From: Thermothelomyces thermophilus ATCC 42464 | Taxonomy: Eukaryota > Ascomycota > Sordariomycetes > Sordariales > Chaetomiaceae | DNA length: 64,000 bases | Reading direction: 5' to 3' | Assembly: GCF_000226095.1 (NCBI RefSeq) | Contig: NC_016472.1 | Coordinates: forward strand, 10,867,059-10,931,058 | Part shown: positions 56,132 to 64,000 of the stretch, one piece after another | Layout: every line of letters starts with the position of its first letter | How positions within the stretch are numbered: position 1 is the first letter of the stretch | The notes under the pieces: generated by a model | The model's input: only the letters and a program-made list of their open reading frames with translations | What the model was told of the DNA's origin: nothing | Databases searched by the model: none | Program-made: the position numbers and the translations under genes

Positions 56132-58356
56132 TTTCCCAGGTCAGTGCTGACCTCTTCGGTTGTTCGGCTGATAGCGGCTTCGTCGATCGTGCTCATTTCC
56201 GTGAGCCATTGAGTGCTTGCGGCTTCCCACCATTGGGTCCGTTCTGCTTTCCGTCGTGCGTGCCATAGCTTCGTCTGAAGCTCCCGAATTCGCAATTTCT
56301 TTTCGTCCGCGTGATAGAGGCAATCGTTGCTCCAGCACGAGTCCCATGTGTCTCGTCCGGTTCCGCAGTGCCTAGGCCAGGCTCGTCTTGGAACTATCGT
56401 GATGCTTTCTGAATTGCGGGCTTCGATCTTCCAGAGCAATTCGGCCGCTCTGTTTCCTGCATCGTAGACCCATTCCACAGGGCGTAAGCCTCCGTCCCCG
56501 TTTTCCTGTCGGGTCGGCCAATGATTGTTTTCGAATTTGTCGCGGAAGTGATATCGACATTCGTGTGCCACACACTGAAACCAGGGCACTTGCGCATGTG
56601 CCTCGTGTCGAGGGTGCAGTCGCATGGCGTCGCCTGGGAGGTATTGGAATTCTTTCCCGAATCCTTCCCATTGTACGTGGACCGTAGGTACTCCAGTGCT
56701 GACATAGGAGTGTTTCTTCCAGTAGCTTTCCCACGTGCGTTCGTCTTTTCCGCGGTTCGCGCGCATGAACTGGTATTCTGGGTTCCGCACGTCGTTGCTG
56801 AGTTGCTGATCGTCAAGGTACTCGGCGTAGCTATCGGGCCCATCATATGTCACAGGCTGTTCTCCTTTGATGGCTTCCACGATACGTCGGAGTTCCCTCA
56901 TTTCGTCCTTCATCTCTTCGCTCTGCTGGGCGAGTCGAGTCAAGCGCCCATCCCGTTCGCGCAGTTCCGTGTTGAGTCGGAAAACTTCGTTGCGGTACCA
57001 TTCGATTCGTTCCTGGAGGAATAGAGCATTGGGTCCGGGTCTTTCGATTCCTTGGGTGTCGGTTGTCCACGATCCATCCCGCCTCTGCGTGACTGTGAAA
57101 CCCCACTGCCTCAAGGCTGGGAGAATCGAAACTGGCGGTGCATATTCTCCTGCCATGTCCCATTCGGCAAGACCTGTCTCTGGGTCCACAGTGACCAGTT
57201 CGGAGTACGGTGCTTGTTCGTCTTCACCGTTGCCGTCGTGTCCGAGACTGTCCGTGTCACTGCCCTTGTCTTCGTAGCTCGTGGCCGCTACTTCGATGAC
57301 GTCCTTGGTGGTTTCGTCGATGGCCGCAATTTCCTTTCCAGGGGTTGGTTTCCATTCTTTCTTCGGGCTTCGGCATTCTCGCTTGTAGTGCCCTTTCTTT
57401 CCGCAGTTGTAGCAGGTAACATTAGACTTGTCTTTGGCCGTCTTCTTCTGGTCCTGCTTCTGCGCTGCATCCACATCCATGGCTCCGGGGTGCGTCCCGT
57501 ACGAGGTACTGACGTACGCTCGCTTTTTCTTGTCGTTGGCCTTAACCGTGGTTCCGTTCATTCGACCTCGTTTCTGCTGCTCTCGTGCGTAGAGTCGATC
57601 ATCGATCCTGATGGCCTGCGCGATGTATTCGTCCAGAGTCTCAGGCCGATCGTACTTGTACAGCTCGTCCTTGACCTTTTCCTTCAAGCCGTTATAGAAC
57701 AATTGCATCAACGCCTCGTCGTTAAGCTGAGACTTGAGCATGTCCTGTCTGAACTGTGCGGCGTAGGAGGCTGCTGACTTGGTCTGTCGGAGATTGGCGA
57801 GTCTTTCTTGCGCATGGATTTTCTCGTCTTTGTCGCCAAAGACCTTCCGAAGCTCTTCTTCGAAACGGTCGTAGGATCGAAAGACTGCCTGCGTGAACGC
57901 GTCTCGGTCGTCTTCGTCTTCCTCGGTGAGATAGTCGTTCCACGTAGGCTCGAACCATCTGAGTGCCTTGCCCTCTAGTCTCGTGGCTGCGTAGAGGACT
58001 TTGGCTTTGTCGTCCGGAAACTTGTCGTCATTGAGCCGGAAGTAGGATCGGAGGTTTGTCAAGAATCCTGCGAGATCCTCCTTGGTTCCTCCGTATTTGC
58101 CAGGTGGTTCGATCTTGATGCGCTTCGCTTTGGCGCCCTCGAGTGCCTCGATTTTGGCGTAGGCCTCGTTGACCAACTTCTGCGAGTACTTTTCGCGGTT
58201 CTCGAGTTCCTTGATTCGAGCTTGAGCAGCCTTGTCTCTCTGGTCCAACTCCTGGATCCGCTGCTGGAGTTGACCAAGCTGGGCGAGCAGTTGTTCGGCC
58301 GTGACGTTGGTATCCATGTCGGTGTCGAGGTCGAGGTCTCCTCCGTTCTGAACCAT
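56095..58356 (-). CDS. gag: Gag polyprotein with zinc knuckle and long C-terminal extension
   Basis: 753 residues starting at an ATG only 27 nt after the 5' LTR. An N-terminal coiled coil (LLAQLGQLQQRIQELDQRD to YSQKLVNEAY) precedes a retrotransposon capsid domain (GKYGGTKEDLAGFLTNLRSYF, LEGKALRWFEPTW, LRQTKSAASYAAQFR). A CCHC zinc knuckle CYNCGKKGHYKREC follows at about residues 314-327. About 425 more residues come after it, far beyond the usual end of Gag. They include a coiled-coil stretch (FLQERIEWYRNEVFRLN) and a Trp/Cys/His-rich domain (WFQCVAHECRYHF, then WPRHCGTGRDTWDSCW). I do not recognise that part. The frameshift into pol occurs at codon 742. Gag should form the cytoplasmic virus-like particle and bind element RNA. 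Confidence 0.95.
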   Translation of the reverse strand: MVQNGGDLDLDTDMDTNVTAEQLLAQLGQLQQRIQELDQRDKAAQARIKELENREKYSQKLVNEAYAKIEALEGAKAKRIKIEPPGKYGGTKEDLAGFLTNLRSYFRLNDDKFPDDKAKVLYAATRLEGKALRWFEPTWNDYLTEEDEDDRDAFTQAVFRSYDRFEEELRKVFGDKDEKIHAQERLANLRQTKSAASYAAQFRQDMLKSQLNDEALMQLFYNGLKEKVKDELYKYDRPETLDEYIAQAIRIDDRLYAREQQKRGRMNGTTVKANDKKKRAYVSTSYGTHPGAMDVDAAQKQDQKKTAKDKSNVTCYNCGKKGHYKRECRSPKKEWKPTPGKEIAAIDETTKDVIEVAATSYEDKGSDTDSLGHDGNGEDEQAPYSELVTVDPETGLAEWDMAGEYAPPVSILPALRQWGFTVTQRRDGSWTTDTQGIERPGPNALFLQERIEWYRNEVFRLNTELRERDGRLTRLAQQSEEMKDEMRELRRIVEAIKGEQPVTYDGPDSYAEYLDDQQLSNDVRNPEYQFMRANRGKDERTWESYWKKHSYVSTGVPTVHVQWEGFGKEFQYLPGDAMRLHPRHEAHAQVPWFQCVAHECRYHFRDKFENNHWPTRQENGDGGLRPVEWVYDAGNRAAELLWKIEARNSESITIVPRRAWPRHCGTGRDTWDSCWSNDCLYHADEKKLRIRELQTKLWHARRKAERTQWWEAASTQWLTEMSTIDEAAISRTTEEVSTDLGNGSGPFEGPGNH
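56107..56137 (-). promoter_or_regulatory. Programmed -1 ribosomal frameshift signal at the gag-pol junction
   Basis: In gag frame the minus strand reads G GGA AAC (56137-56131), a canonical X XXY YYZ slippery heptamer. A 6-nt spacer GGGTCA follows, then the GC-rich inverted repeat GGGCCC-TTCGAG-GGGCCC (56124-56107), which can form a stable hairpin with a UUCG-like loop. Slipping back one base puts ribosomes in the pol frame, which is open from 56131 onward. Gag ends 34 nt further at TAA (56097-56095). The same heptamer, spacer and hairpin are preserved in the outer copy at 49508-49538. Confidence 0.85.
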
Positions 58357-58370
58357 GACAGAACAAAGGG

Positions 58371-58381
58371 AGTGGTAACAA
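58371..58381 (-). other. Candidate primer-binding site for Tf1-like self-priming
   Basis: The 27-nt leader between LTR and gag has no TGG-type tRNA primer site. Instead TTGTTACCACT (minus strand) is the exact complement of AGTGGTAACAA inside the LTR (58566-58556, minus strand). That LTR segment lies about 43 nt after a TATATATA box, so it could be the first 11 nt of the transcript. Tf1 of fission yeast primes reverse transcription with the first 11 nt of its own RNA in this way. Confidence 0.65.
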
Positions 58382-58383
58382 CG

Positions 58384-58832
58384 TGTGACGAACCCAACTC
58401 AGACTTCTTCTGAAAGGGTCCAGACGGAGGTGGGTGAAGCAGGACAAGCAGGCAGGTCGTCTGAGGGATTCGGTGAAGCCAAAGGGTTCACAACAACACT
58501 TAGAGTTGTCTCTCACAGTAATCAGCAATGCTTGGTATGAGTACTGTGATTGTGATTGTTACCACTGGTGAACTTCCCAGAGTCCACCATAACGAGTGAC
58601 TAGCTAGCTATATATACATAATTGTCTGTCCTTCTTCAATAGTTATCACCAGTACCACTCCTCCTTTCACTTCGTGATTCTGCGTTGTCGACGGTGACAT
58701 GTTATTATCACCAGTGAAGACCTTAGTCTTGGCGGTGATAATCTTCTGATTGGTCCGTCAAGTGATTGGCTGTCGGAATGTCCCGCGTCCTGGCTGCAGC
58801 CTGCCAGGCCGCCCATGTGCTTATTCGTGACA
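58384..58832 (-). repeat. 5' LTR of the intact element (promoter LTR)
   Basis: 449 bp, reading the same as 51224-51672. In element orientation a TATATATA box lies at about 58617-58610, and the putative start of R (AGTGGTAACAA) is at 58566. The right TTACC duplication follows at 58833-58837. Confidence 0.95.
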
Positions 58833-58837
58833 TTACC
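58833..58837. repeat. Right target-site duplication (TTACC) of the intact element
   Basis: Matches 51219-51223. The outer element's pol resumes directly after it. Confidence 0.95.
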
Positions 58838-60913
58838 AAGAAGAATGCTAAATTCTAATAGGAAGAGTAATATAAGCAAGCATTTACGTAGATCTATAAT
58901 ACTACTACTAAAGATCTAATGCTAGTACTACTAGACCCTAAGAAGCTATTCGAGGTAGAAATAGACGCTTTAGACTACGCTATTAGAGGATAATTAGGAC
59001 AACGAGACGGACAAGGAAAGCTATATCCTATAGCCTTCCTTTTAAAGAAGCTCGATGGACCACGTCTTAATTATCTAATCTATAATAAGGAACTACTTAC
59101 GATTGTCAAAGCTTTCAAGGAATGGTAACTATACCTTAGTAGTACTATTAAACCAGTATAAGTATATATAGATTATAAGAACCTACGATACTTTACAATG
59201 ACAAAGGAACTTAACAGACGACAAATACAATAGGCAGAATTCCTTGCAGAATTTAACTTTGAGATCCGCTATAAGAAGGGCAAAGAGAACATACAAGCAG
59301 ACGCTTTAAGCCGACAAACGGATCATATAGAAGGACGAACAGAAACAATACTACCGTTGTTTAAGGAGCAAATAGACGAAACGCTATATTACAAAACGTA
59401 GACACCTATAGAAGATGATCTACTTGACTTGTTCCTAGAATACTACGTAATCTTTCGAGAAGAAAGGATTAACAAGGCATAGTATTAAGCAGCACCCGGA
59501 CTACTAGTACCTAACGGAGTGGAAGAAAGAGATAGGAAACTCTAGTACTAAGGCAAAGCGTATATCTATGACAAAGATCAATAGCTACGGATGATTCGAG
59601 AACTCTATAAGTCGAAACTCGGAGGATATAAAGGAGTTACGAAGACTGTCGCACAAGTCAAGAAATACTATGACTTTCTATAGTTGACGGCACGAGTTAA
59701 GGAAGTCGTACGGAACTGCGACATTTACAATCGAAGTAAGACGGCACGATACAAGCCGTATAGGCTACTTTAGCCACTACTAACAGCTGATAAACTATAG
59801 AGTTTAGTTATAATAGACTTTATTACGAAGCTGCCAGAATCTAAGGACATAGCTATAGGAGTGACCTATGATAGTATTCTTACTATAGTAGATCACCTAA
59901 CTAAGTAGGTATACTTCTTTCCCTATAAGGAGTCCTAGATAGTGGAACAGTTAGTAGACGTAATCTATCGGCAAGTTACATTAGTATATGCTTGGCTATA
60001 AGAATAGATTACCGACAGAGATACCAAGTTCGTATCGAAGTTCTGGCAAGCATTAATATAACGATTAGGCATTAATAGTAAGCTGTTAACAATATATTAC
60101 CTATAGACTAATAGACAAATGGAGCAACTAAACCAAGTTATTAAGTAGTACCTCCGCTCTTATATTAACTACTAGCAAAACGACTAGGTCATGCTGTTGC
60201 TAATAGTATAACTCGCTTATAATACAACGCTAATAGAAACGACCAAAGTCACACCGTTCTTCGCGAACTACAGATATAAAGCAGACCTTAGGTAAGGACT
60301 AGAGGTTATAGTGCCGAGAGCAACAGTCAAAGCAGAACAAATGTACGTACTACATAAAAAGCTTAAAAAGGAACTTAAGTTTGTCAAGACCAGAATAAAG
60401 AACTACTATAACAAATATAGGCTCAAGGGACCTTACCTAGAGAGGGGAGACAAAGTCTACTTAATTATATAGAACTTACGAACTAAATAACTAAGTATAA
60501 AGCTAGACTTTAAGAAGGTCAGACCCTTTATTATCAAAGAATAAATTTCGACATCTAACTACCGACTATCGTTACTATCATCTATATGCCTATAGACAGA
60601 TGTTTTTTATATTTCACTTCTCGAACCAGTACTAAAGAACGCTAAGGTTACTACGTATATTAAAGCAGAGGATAAAGAGGAAGAATAGGACGTCAAAGAA
60701 ACTCTGGATTCATATATTATTAATGGGGAACTATAGTACCTAGTCAAATGGCTTGATTTCGGATTAGAAGATAACTTATAGGAACTAGTCAAGAATTTGA
60801 ACTGCCCTAAGAAACTAGAATAGTTCTACCGGCAGAACCCGGATTGACTAAAGGAAAACCCGGGATAGAACCAAAGACGGCGTCCCAGTCGATAGCATCA
60901 ATGGCATTATTAA
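58838..60913 (+). pseudogene. RIP-inactivated pol of the outer element, 3' part
   Basis: Continues the split pol: RNase H remnants (FEVEIDALDYAI), the integrase zinc region near 59640-59750 with one Cys changed to Tyr (CDIYNRSK), integrase catalytic core remnants and a chromodomain-like end (TLDSYIINGEL at about 60710). It stops at the same TAA as the intact copy. Frequent TAG and TGA codons and a TA-rich bias are as expected from RIP. Confidence 0.9.
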
Positions 60914-61437
60914 TCTATGACGAGGGCATAGTAGGCATCTCTTGCCGCTTAACCTCCTCTAACTCGTCTAAGGTCGACAGATTACGCGCCACTATATCGG
61001 TACCTTTCTCTACCAAAAACTCCTTCTACTGACAAAGACGCCGGAGCCGTATAAGCTTTTCGGATAACTTACGCTAGGCCTCTTCTAGATAGCGTTAGGA
61101 TTTATCTAGCTTAAGTTCGGTATAACGTTTAGCATCTTTGATACGATGCTACTCCTAAAGAATATAATCTACTAGAATAAATATCAGGAATTACAGTAAA
61201 AAAAAAAAAAAAAAGGGAGATAAGCTTATAGGAAAAAAGTAGGATGCTAGAGCTATCACAAGAACGACCTCAACAAATATAGGCCTTATAACGCTTTATA
61301 CACACGATCATTTTACAGACAAGGCCTTATGACACGCACTAAGAGTAAGGCATAACGACAAAACCGTTCTTAGTAATATTCTAAGCAAGGGAAGCACGGT
61401 AACGTGTAGAATATAACTTCCGTTTCTCTATTAGCAT
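60789..61437 (-). pseudogene. RIP-mutated copy of the antisense zinc-cluster gene
   Basis: The reverse complement aligns with the antisense gene of the intact copy from its ATG (61437) to its TGA (60789). MxIEKRK and RYRASLA are kept. The first in-frame damage is CAG to TAG after SLA. The intronic homopolymer survives as an A tract at about 61199-61216. This shows the antisense gene was already part of the element family when the outer copy inserted. Confidence 0.75.
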
Positions 61438-61564
61438 TTTGTTAGCATGGCAACTACGATATAGAAATAGGGAGAATGTAGTACTTATAAGCAAAGGGTT
61501 ATTAGCGCTATTTGAAATGACCTAAGAGGGCTTTTAGGTTGAAAGCCTTGAAGGAGGGGCATCG

Positions 61565-62012
61565 TGTCACGGATAAGCATATAGGCGGCCTGGCAGGCTA
61601 TAGCTAGGACACGGGACATTCTAATAGCCAATCACTCGACGGACCAATCAGAAGATTATCACCGCCAAGACTAAGGTCTTTACTAGTGATAATAACATGT
61701 TACCGTCGACAATATAGAATTATAAAGTGAAAGGAGAAGTGATACTGGTGATAACTATTGAAGAAGGACAGACTATTATATATATATAGCTAGCTAGTCA
61801 CTTGTTATAGTGGACTCTAGGAGTTTGCTAGTGGTAACAATCATAATCATAGTATTTATACCAAGCATTGCTGATTACTGTGAGAGATAACTCTAAGTGT
61901 TATTATGAACCCTTTGGCTTTACCGAATCCCTTAGACGACCTGCCTGCTTGTCCTGCTTCACCTACCTCCGTCTAGACCCTTTCAGAAGAAGTCTGAGTT
62001 GGGTTTGTCATA
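61565..62012 (+). repeat. 3' LTR of the outer element
   Basis: 448 bp, from TGTCACGG to GTTTGTCATA, where the other copy ends GTTTGTTACA; each has lost one C to T in the shared terminus. It is preceded by the purine tract GAAGGAGGGGCATCG and followed by AAGAC (62013-62017). Confidence 0.92.
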
Positions 62013-62220
62013 AAGACCTAAAACCTTTATTCTATAAGTTACTCTTATGATAACTATGATATATAGATAGGTATATTATCTTATATAAAGATAATCTAAG
62101 GTACTATAGGCTTTGAAAGCTCTTCTTCTAATATATCCTTATAAATATATATAGTTATATAGGTAGTTATAAAAGAGGTAAAGTTAAATAATATAAGGAA
62201 AATTTTAGCATATATTTTCG

Positions 62221-62560
62221 ATAGTAATATAATATACTAGCCTTATAATATCTATAAATAAGTATATAATATTTTATTTAACTACCTTAGAGAGGAAAAA
62301 AAAGAAGAATATGAGAGTTATATAGAGGAGTGCCTTTTAACCTATATATATATATATAATCTAGGTAGGGCCTAGTTAGGCTCTAGGTTAGGCCCTAACT
62401 AGGCCTTGGCTATATATCTACTAGACAAGTTACGAACAAGTAATAAACGTTCTATAGACCTATAGGGTATATATAAGTAGGATAAGGTAGGTCTATTCTG
62501 GTGCCTAGTAAAGCCTAGGCATTGTCTAGCCTAGGTATAGCCTAGGCCTATAATATACCC
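62221..62560 (+). repeat. Left arm of subtelomeric inverted repeat
   Basis: Reads CTAGCCTTATAATATCTATA, then GAGTTATATAGAGGAGTGCC and GCCTAGGCATTGTCTAGCCTA. It matches the reverse complement of about 63283-63615 in order over its whole length, with mostly transition differences. The spacer is about 720 bp. It may be the terminal inverted repeats of a decayed DNA element or a fold-back subtelomeric unit. Confidence 0.7.
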
Positions 62561-62634
62561 CCCCTTCTCTTTTTCGCGATTATTAGGCCGACCTGCCCTA
62601 TATTATACCCCTATATTAGTTCTATAAGTAGGTC

Positions 62635-62810
62635 CTATACCTTCCTTCCTTTATTGCTATAATAATATAACCTATATATATAATAGTATATTACATATAA
62701 ATAGGTAACTATTTAAGTTTAGATAAAACCTATATCTTCTTCCCTTTATTATTAGAATAATATAACCTATATATATAGTAATAAGTTACGTATATAATAG
62801 TAGTTTATCT
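62635..62810. repeat. Degenerate tandem repeat (about 100-bp unit)
   Basis: Two successive copies of a unit containing CTTCCYTTTATT, then ATAATATAACCTATATATA, then a GTTACNTATA-like end, at about 62640-62735 and 62740-62815. The copies differ by scattered transitions. Confidence 0.5.
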
Positions 62811-63049
62811 AGGACCTATATATTCCTCTACTATCCTCTTCCTAATGCCTATAAATATCCCTTCCTTTTCCTTTCTCCTCCTAATTCTCTCTCTTATAAC
62901 TAAGTTCCTTCCTCTTTTATACCTTCTAATCGCCCTTACTTCCTATAACTATACTTGTTACCTATACCCTTATTATATGTTTAAGTTTTTTTTTTAATTA
63001 ATATCTATCTAGTATATTAATAGCTACTAGTTTACTTAGTATCTCTAAC

Positions 63050-63280
63050 TATATATAGGCTTAAGGTTAGGCTACTATTATATAAACGGCTATATACGAA
63101 TTTATATCCTAATAGACTAGGCTATAGCCTATCTAGAACTGCTTTCCGCTTCTTTATATCTATTTTCGTTAATTAGTTATATATTTTTAAAATATATTTA
63201 ATATTTCTTTTTTAAAGTCGATCTCCCTAACTATATATAGGCTTAGGGTTAGGCTAATCTTATATAAAAGGCTATATATA
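63050..63280. repeat. Degenerate direct repeat with telomere-like core
   Basis: CTAACTATATATAGGCTTAAG with GTTAGGCTA at about 63051 recurs as CTAACTATATATAGGCTTAG with GGTTAGGCTA at about 63228. Both are followed by a TTATATAAANGGCTATATA end, at a spacing of about 177 bp. Each holds a GGTTAGG core resembling the telomere unit. Confidence 0.5.
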
Positions 63281-63282
63281 TC

Positions 63283-63615
63283 ACAGGCCCGGGCTTTACC
63301 TAGGCTAAATAATGCCAGGCTTTGCCCGGCAACGGATCAGACCTACCTAGCAATAGACTAGACCTACCCGACCTACCTAAGTATATATAATTGGTTTATA
63401 AGGCGTTCGTAGGTCGTTCGTAAGGCACGCGGTCAGGGCCTGCTTAGGACCTAACCCGGAGCCTAACCAGGCCCTACCTAGGTTATATACACATACACTA
63501 AAAAGGCGCCCCTCTATATAACTCTTATATTCTTCCTCTTTTTCCTCTTTAAGGTAATCGAATAAAACATTATATGCTTATCTATAGATGCTATAAGGCT
63601 AGTATATTACATTTT
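63283..63615 (-). repeat. Right arm of subtelomeric inverted repeat
   Basis: The reverse complement reads AGCCTAGGTAAAGCCCGGGC to GAGTTATATAGAGGGGCGCC and CTAGCCTTATAGCATCTATA, matching the left arm at 62221-62560. This arm is more GC-rich (for example GCCCGGGC where the left arm has GCCTAGGC), so the left arm carries more RIP-type changes. Confidence 0.7.
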
Positions 63616-63853
63616 AACTACCTTCCTACCGGTAGTAACTCCCTAAGGGAGTTATTAATAATGTAGTCATGGCGGATTTAAGAGTATACAGGCCTTTAGG
63701 CTTAGTAGAATTATAGGAGCTTATCTACTCCCTTTAAGTAGTAATAGAATAGTAAAATGCTATAATCGAGACTCTCCGGGCATCCTAAACCTAACCTGTC
63801 CTAACCCCTAAGTCGGCTAGGGTGCTCCTTAAAGCTTAACGGCCGTAGCGAAA

Positions 63854-64000
63854 GGGTTAGGGTTAGGGTTAGGGTTAGGGTTAGGGTTAGGGTTAGGGTT
63901 AGGGTTAGGGTTAGGGTTAGGGTTAGGGTTAGGGTTAGGGTTAGGGTTAGGGTTAGGGTTAGGGTTAGGGTTAGGGTTAGGGTTAGGGTTAGGGTTAGGG
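63854..64000 (+). repeat. Telomere, (TTAGGG)n
   Basis: About 24.5 perfect GGGTTA units run to the last base with no variant repeat. G-strand 5'-to-3' orientation toward the window end identifies the right chromosome terminus. TTAGGG is the standard unit of filamentous ascomycetes. Confidence 0.98.

Larger units (their letters stand above)
51224..58832 (-). mobile_element. Intact Ty3/Gypsy chromovirus inserted in the outer copy
   Basis: A 7609-bp LTR retrotransposon on the minus strand with 449-bp LTRs that read as identical by eye. It is flanked by the 5-bp duplication TTACC (51219-51223 and 58833-58837). In element order (descending coordinates) it has 5' LTR, leader, gag, -1 frameshift signal, pol with protease, reverse transcriptase, RNase H, integrase and chromodomain, then an antisense gene, polypurine tract and 3' LTR. 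Both gag and pol are open throughout and show none of the RIP damage of the surrounding copy, so it inserted after the outer copy was mutated. All parts needed for transposition appear present. The chromodomain and domain order place it with the fungal chromoviruses (Tf1/Maggy/Pyret group). Confidence 0.96.
46814..62012 (+). mobile_element. Outer Ty3/Gypsy chromovirus, RIP-degraded, interrupted
   Basis: A complete but dead LTR retrotransposon on the plus strand, flanked by AAGAC at 46809-46813 and 62013-62017. Removing the inserted younger element and one copy of its TTACC duplication leaves about 7.6 kb, the same length and order as the intact copy: LTR, gag (47289-49550), pol (49508-51223 continued at 58838-60913), antisense gene relic (60789-61437, minus), polypurine tract, LTR. 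Codons throughout are changed C-to-T or G-to-A (CAG and TGG to TAG, CGA to TGA), giving dozens of stops. Both strands are hit equally, as RIP does. It belongs to the same family as the intact element inside it. Confidence 0.93.
62018..63853. other. AT-rich subtelomeric region
   Basis: No coding sequence can be supported. The composition is very TA-rich (RIP-like), with an inverted repeat pair and two sets of degenerate direct repeats, listed separately. I found no telomere-linked helicase fragment. The last ~200 bp (TCTCCGGGCATCCTAAACC to GGCCGTAGCG) are less AT-rich and run directly into the telomere. Confidence 0.6.

Noticed and set aside
58667-58879. Short minus-strand frame in the LTR, also seen at 51507-51833
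   Set aside because: It lies within the LTR sequence and is not a gene.
1-64000. CRISPR arrays, rRNA genes, replication origins, operon-type ribosome binding sites
   Set aside because: None seen. The sequence is eukaryotic (spliced genes, telomere), so prokaryotic feature types do not apply.

Overview
The window is the right-hand end of a filamentous ascomycete chromosome, most likely a Sordariomycete with active RIP (repeat-induced point mutation). Three things show this. It ends in a G-strand TTAGGG telomere array. Its genes carry short (about 54-250 nt) GT-AG introns. Old repeats are saturated with C-to-T and G-to-A changes, with CAG and TGG codons turned into stops. All exon models below were built by hand from splice signals, reading-frame continuity and family motifs.

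Layout. Positions 1-4146 hold no gene I can support, only a (GA)n microsatellite. Positions 4147-15712 are core-like: a single-pass membrane protein, the splicing-associated WW/FF protein Urn1/Dre4, an Emp65/TAPT1-family ER membrane protein (convergent with urn1) and a dienelactone hydrolase-family protein. Positions 17279-18558 are a fungal rhodopsin-domain receptor-like gene broken by two TGG-to-stop changes.

Positions 18784-43330 are an accessory, cluster-like block: an amidohydrolase-2 (aromatic acid decarboxylase-like), an aldehyde dehydrogenase, a salicylate hydroxylase-like FAD monooxygenase, two cytochrome P450s, a sugar/quinate-type MFS transporter, an RTA1 membrane protein, a small Zn2Cys6 regulator and a secreted GH78 rhamnosidase-like enzyme. 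Several genes are divergently paired. Together they read as uptake and breakdown of a plant phenolic, possibly a rhamnoside. That is inference from families and adjacency.

Positions 44180-64000 are subtelomeric: a scrap of a sterol glucosyltransferase-like gene, a 5'-truncated RIP-degraded Tad-like LINE, then a nested pair of Ty3/Gypsy chromoviruses. The outer copy (46814-62012, + strand, TSD AAGAC) is heavily RIP-mutated. An intact copy of the same family (51224-58832, - strand, TSD TTACC, 449-bp LTRs that read as identical) lies inside its pol gene in the opposite direction. The intact copy shows a gag ORF with a 425-residue extension after the zinc knuckle, a textbook -1 frameshift signal (GGGAAAC, 6-nt spacer, GC hairpin), a PR-RT-RH-INT-chromodomain pol, and a candidate Tf1-like self-priming arrangement (11-nt match between the leader and the LTR). 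It also carries a spliced antisense gene for a small protein with a perfect Zn2Cys6-type cysteine pattern and a coiled coil. That antisense gene is the most unusual object here. It is also recognisable in the RIP-degraded copy. Beyond the elements lie AT-rich subtelomeric sequence with a large inverted repeat, and the telomere.
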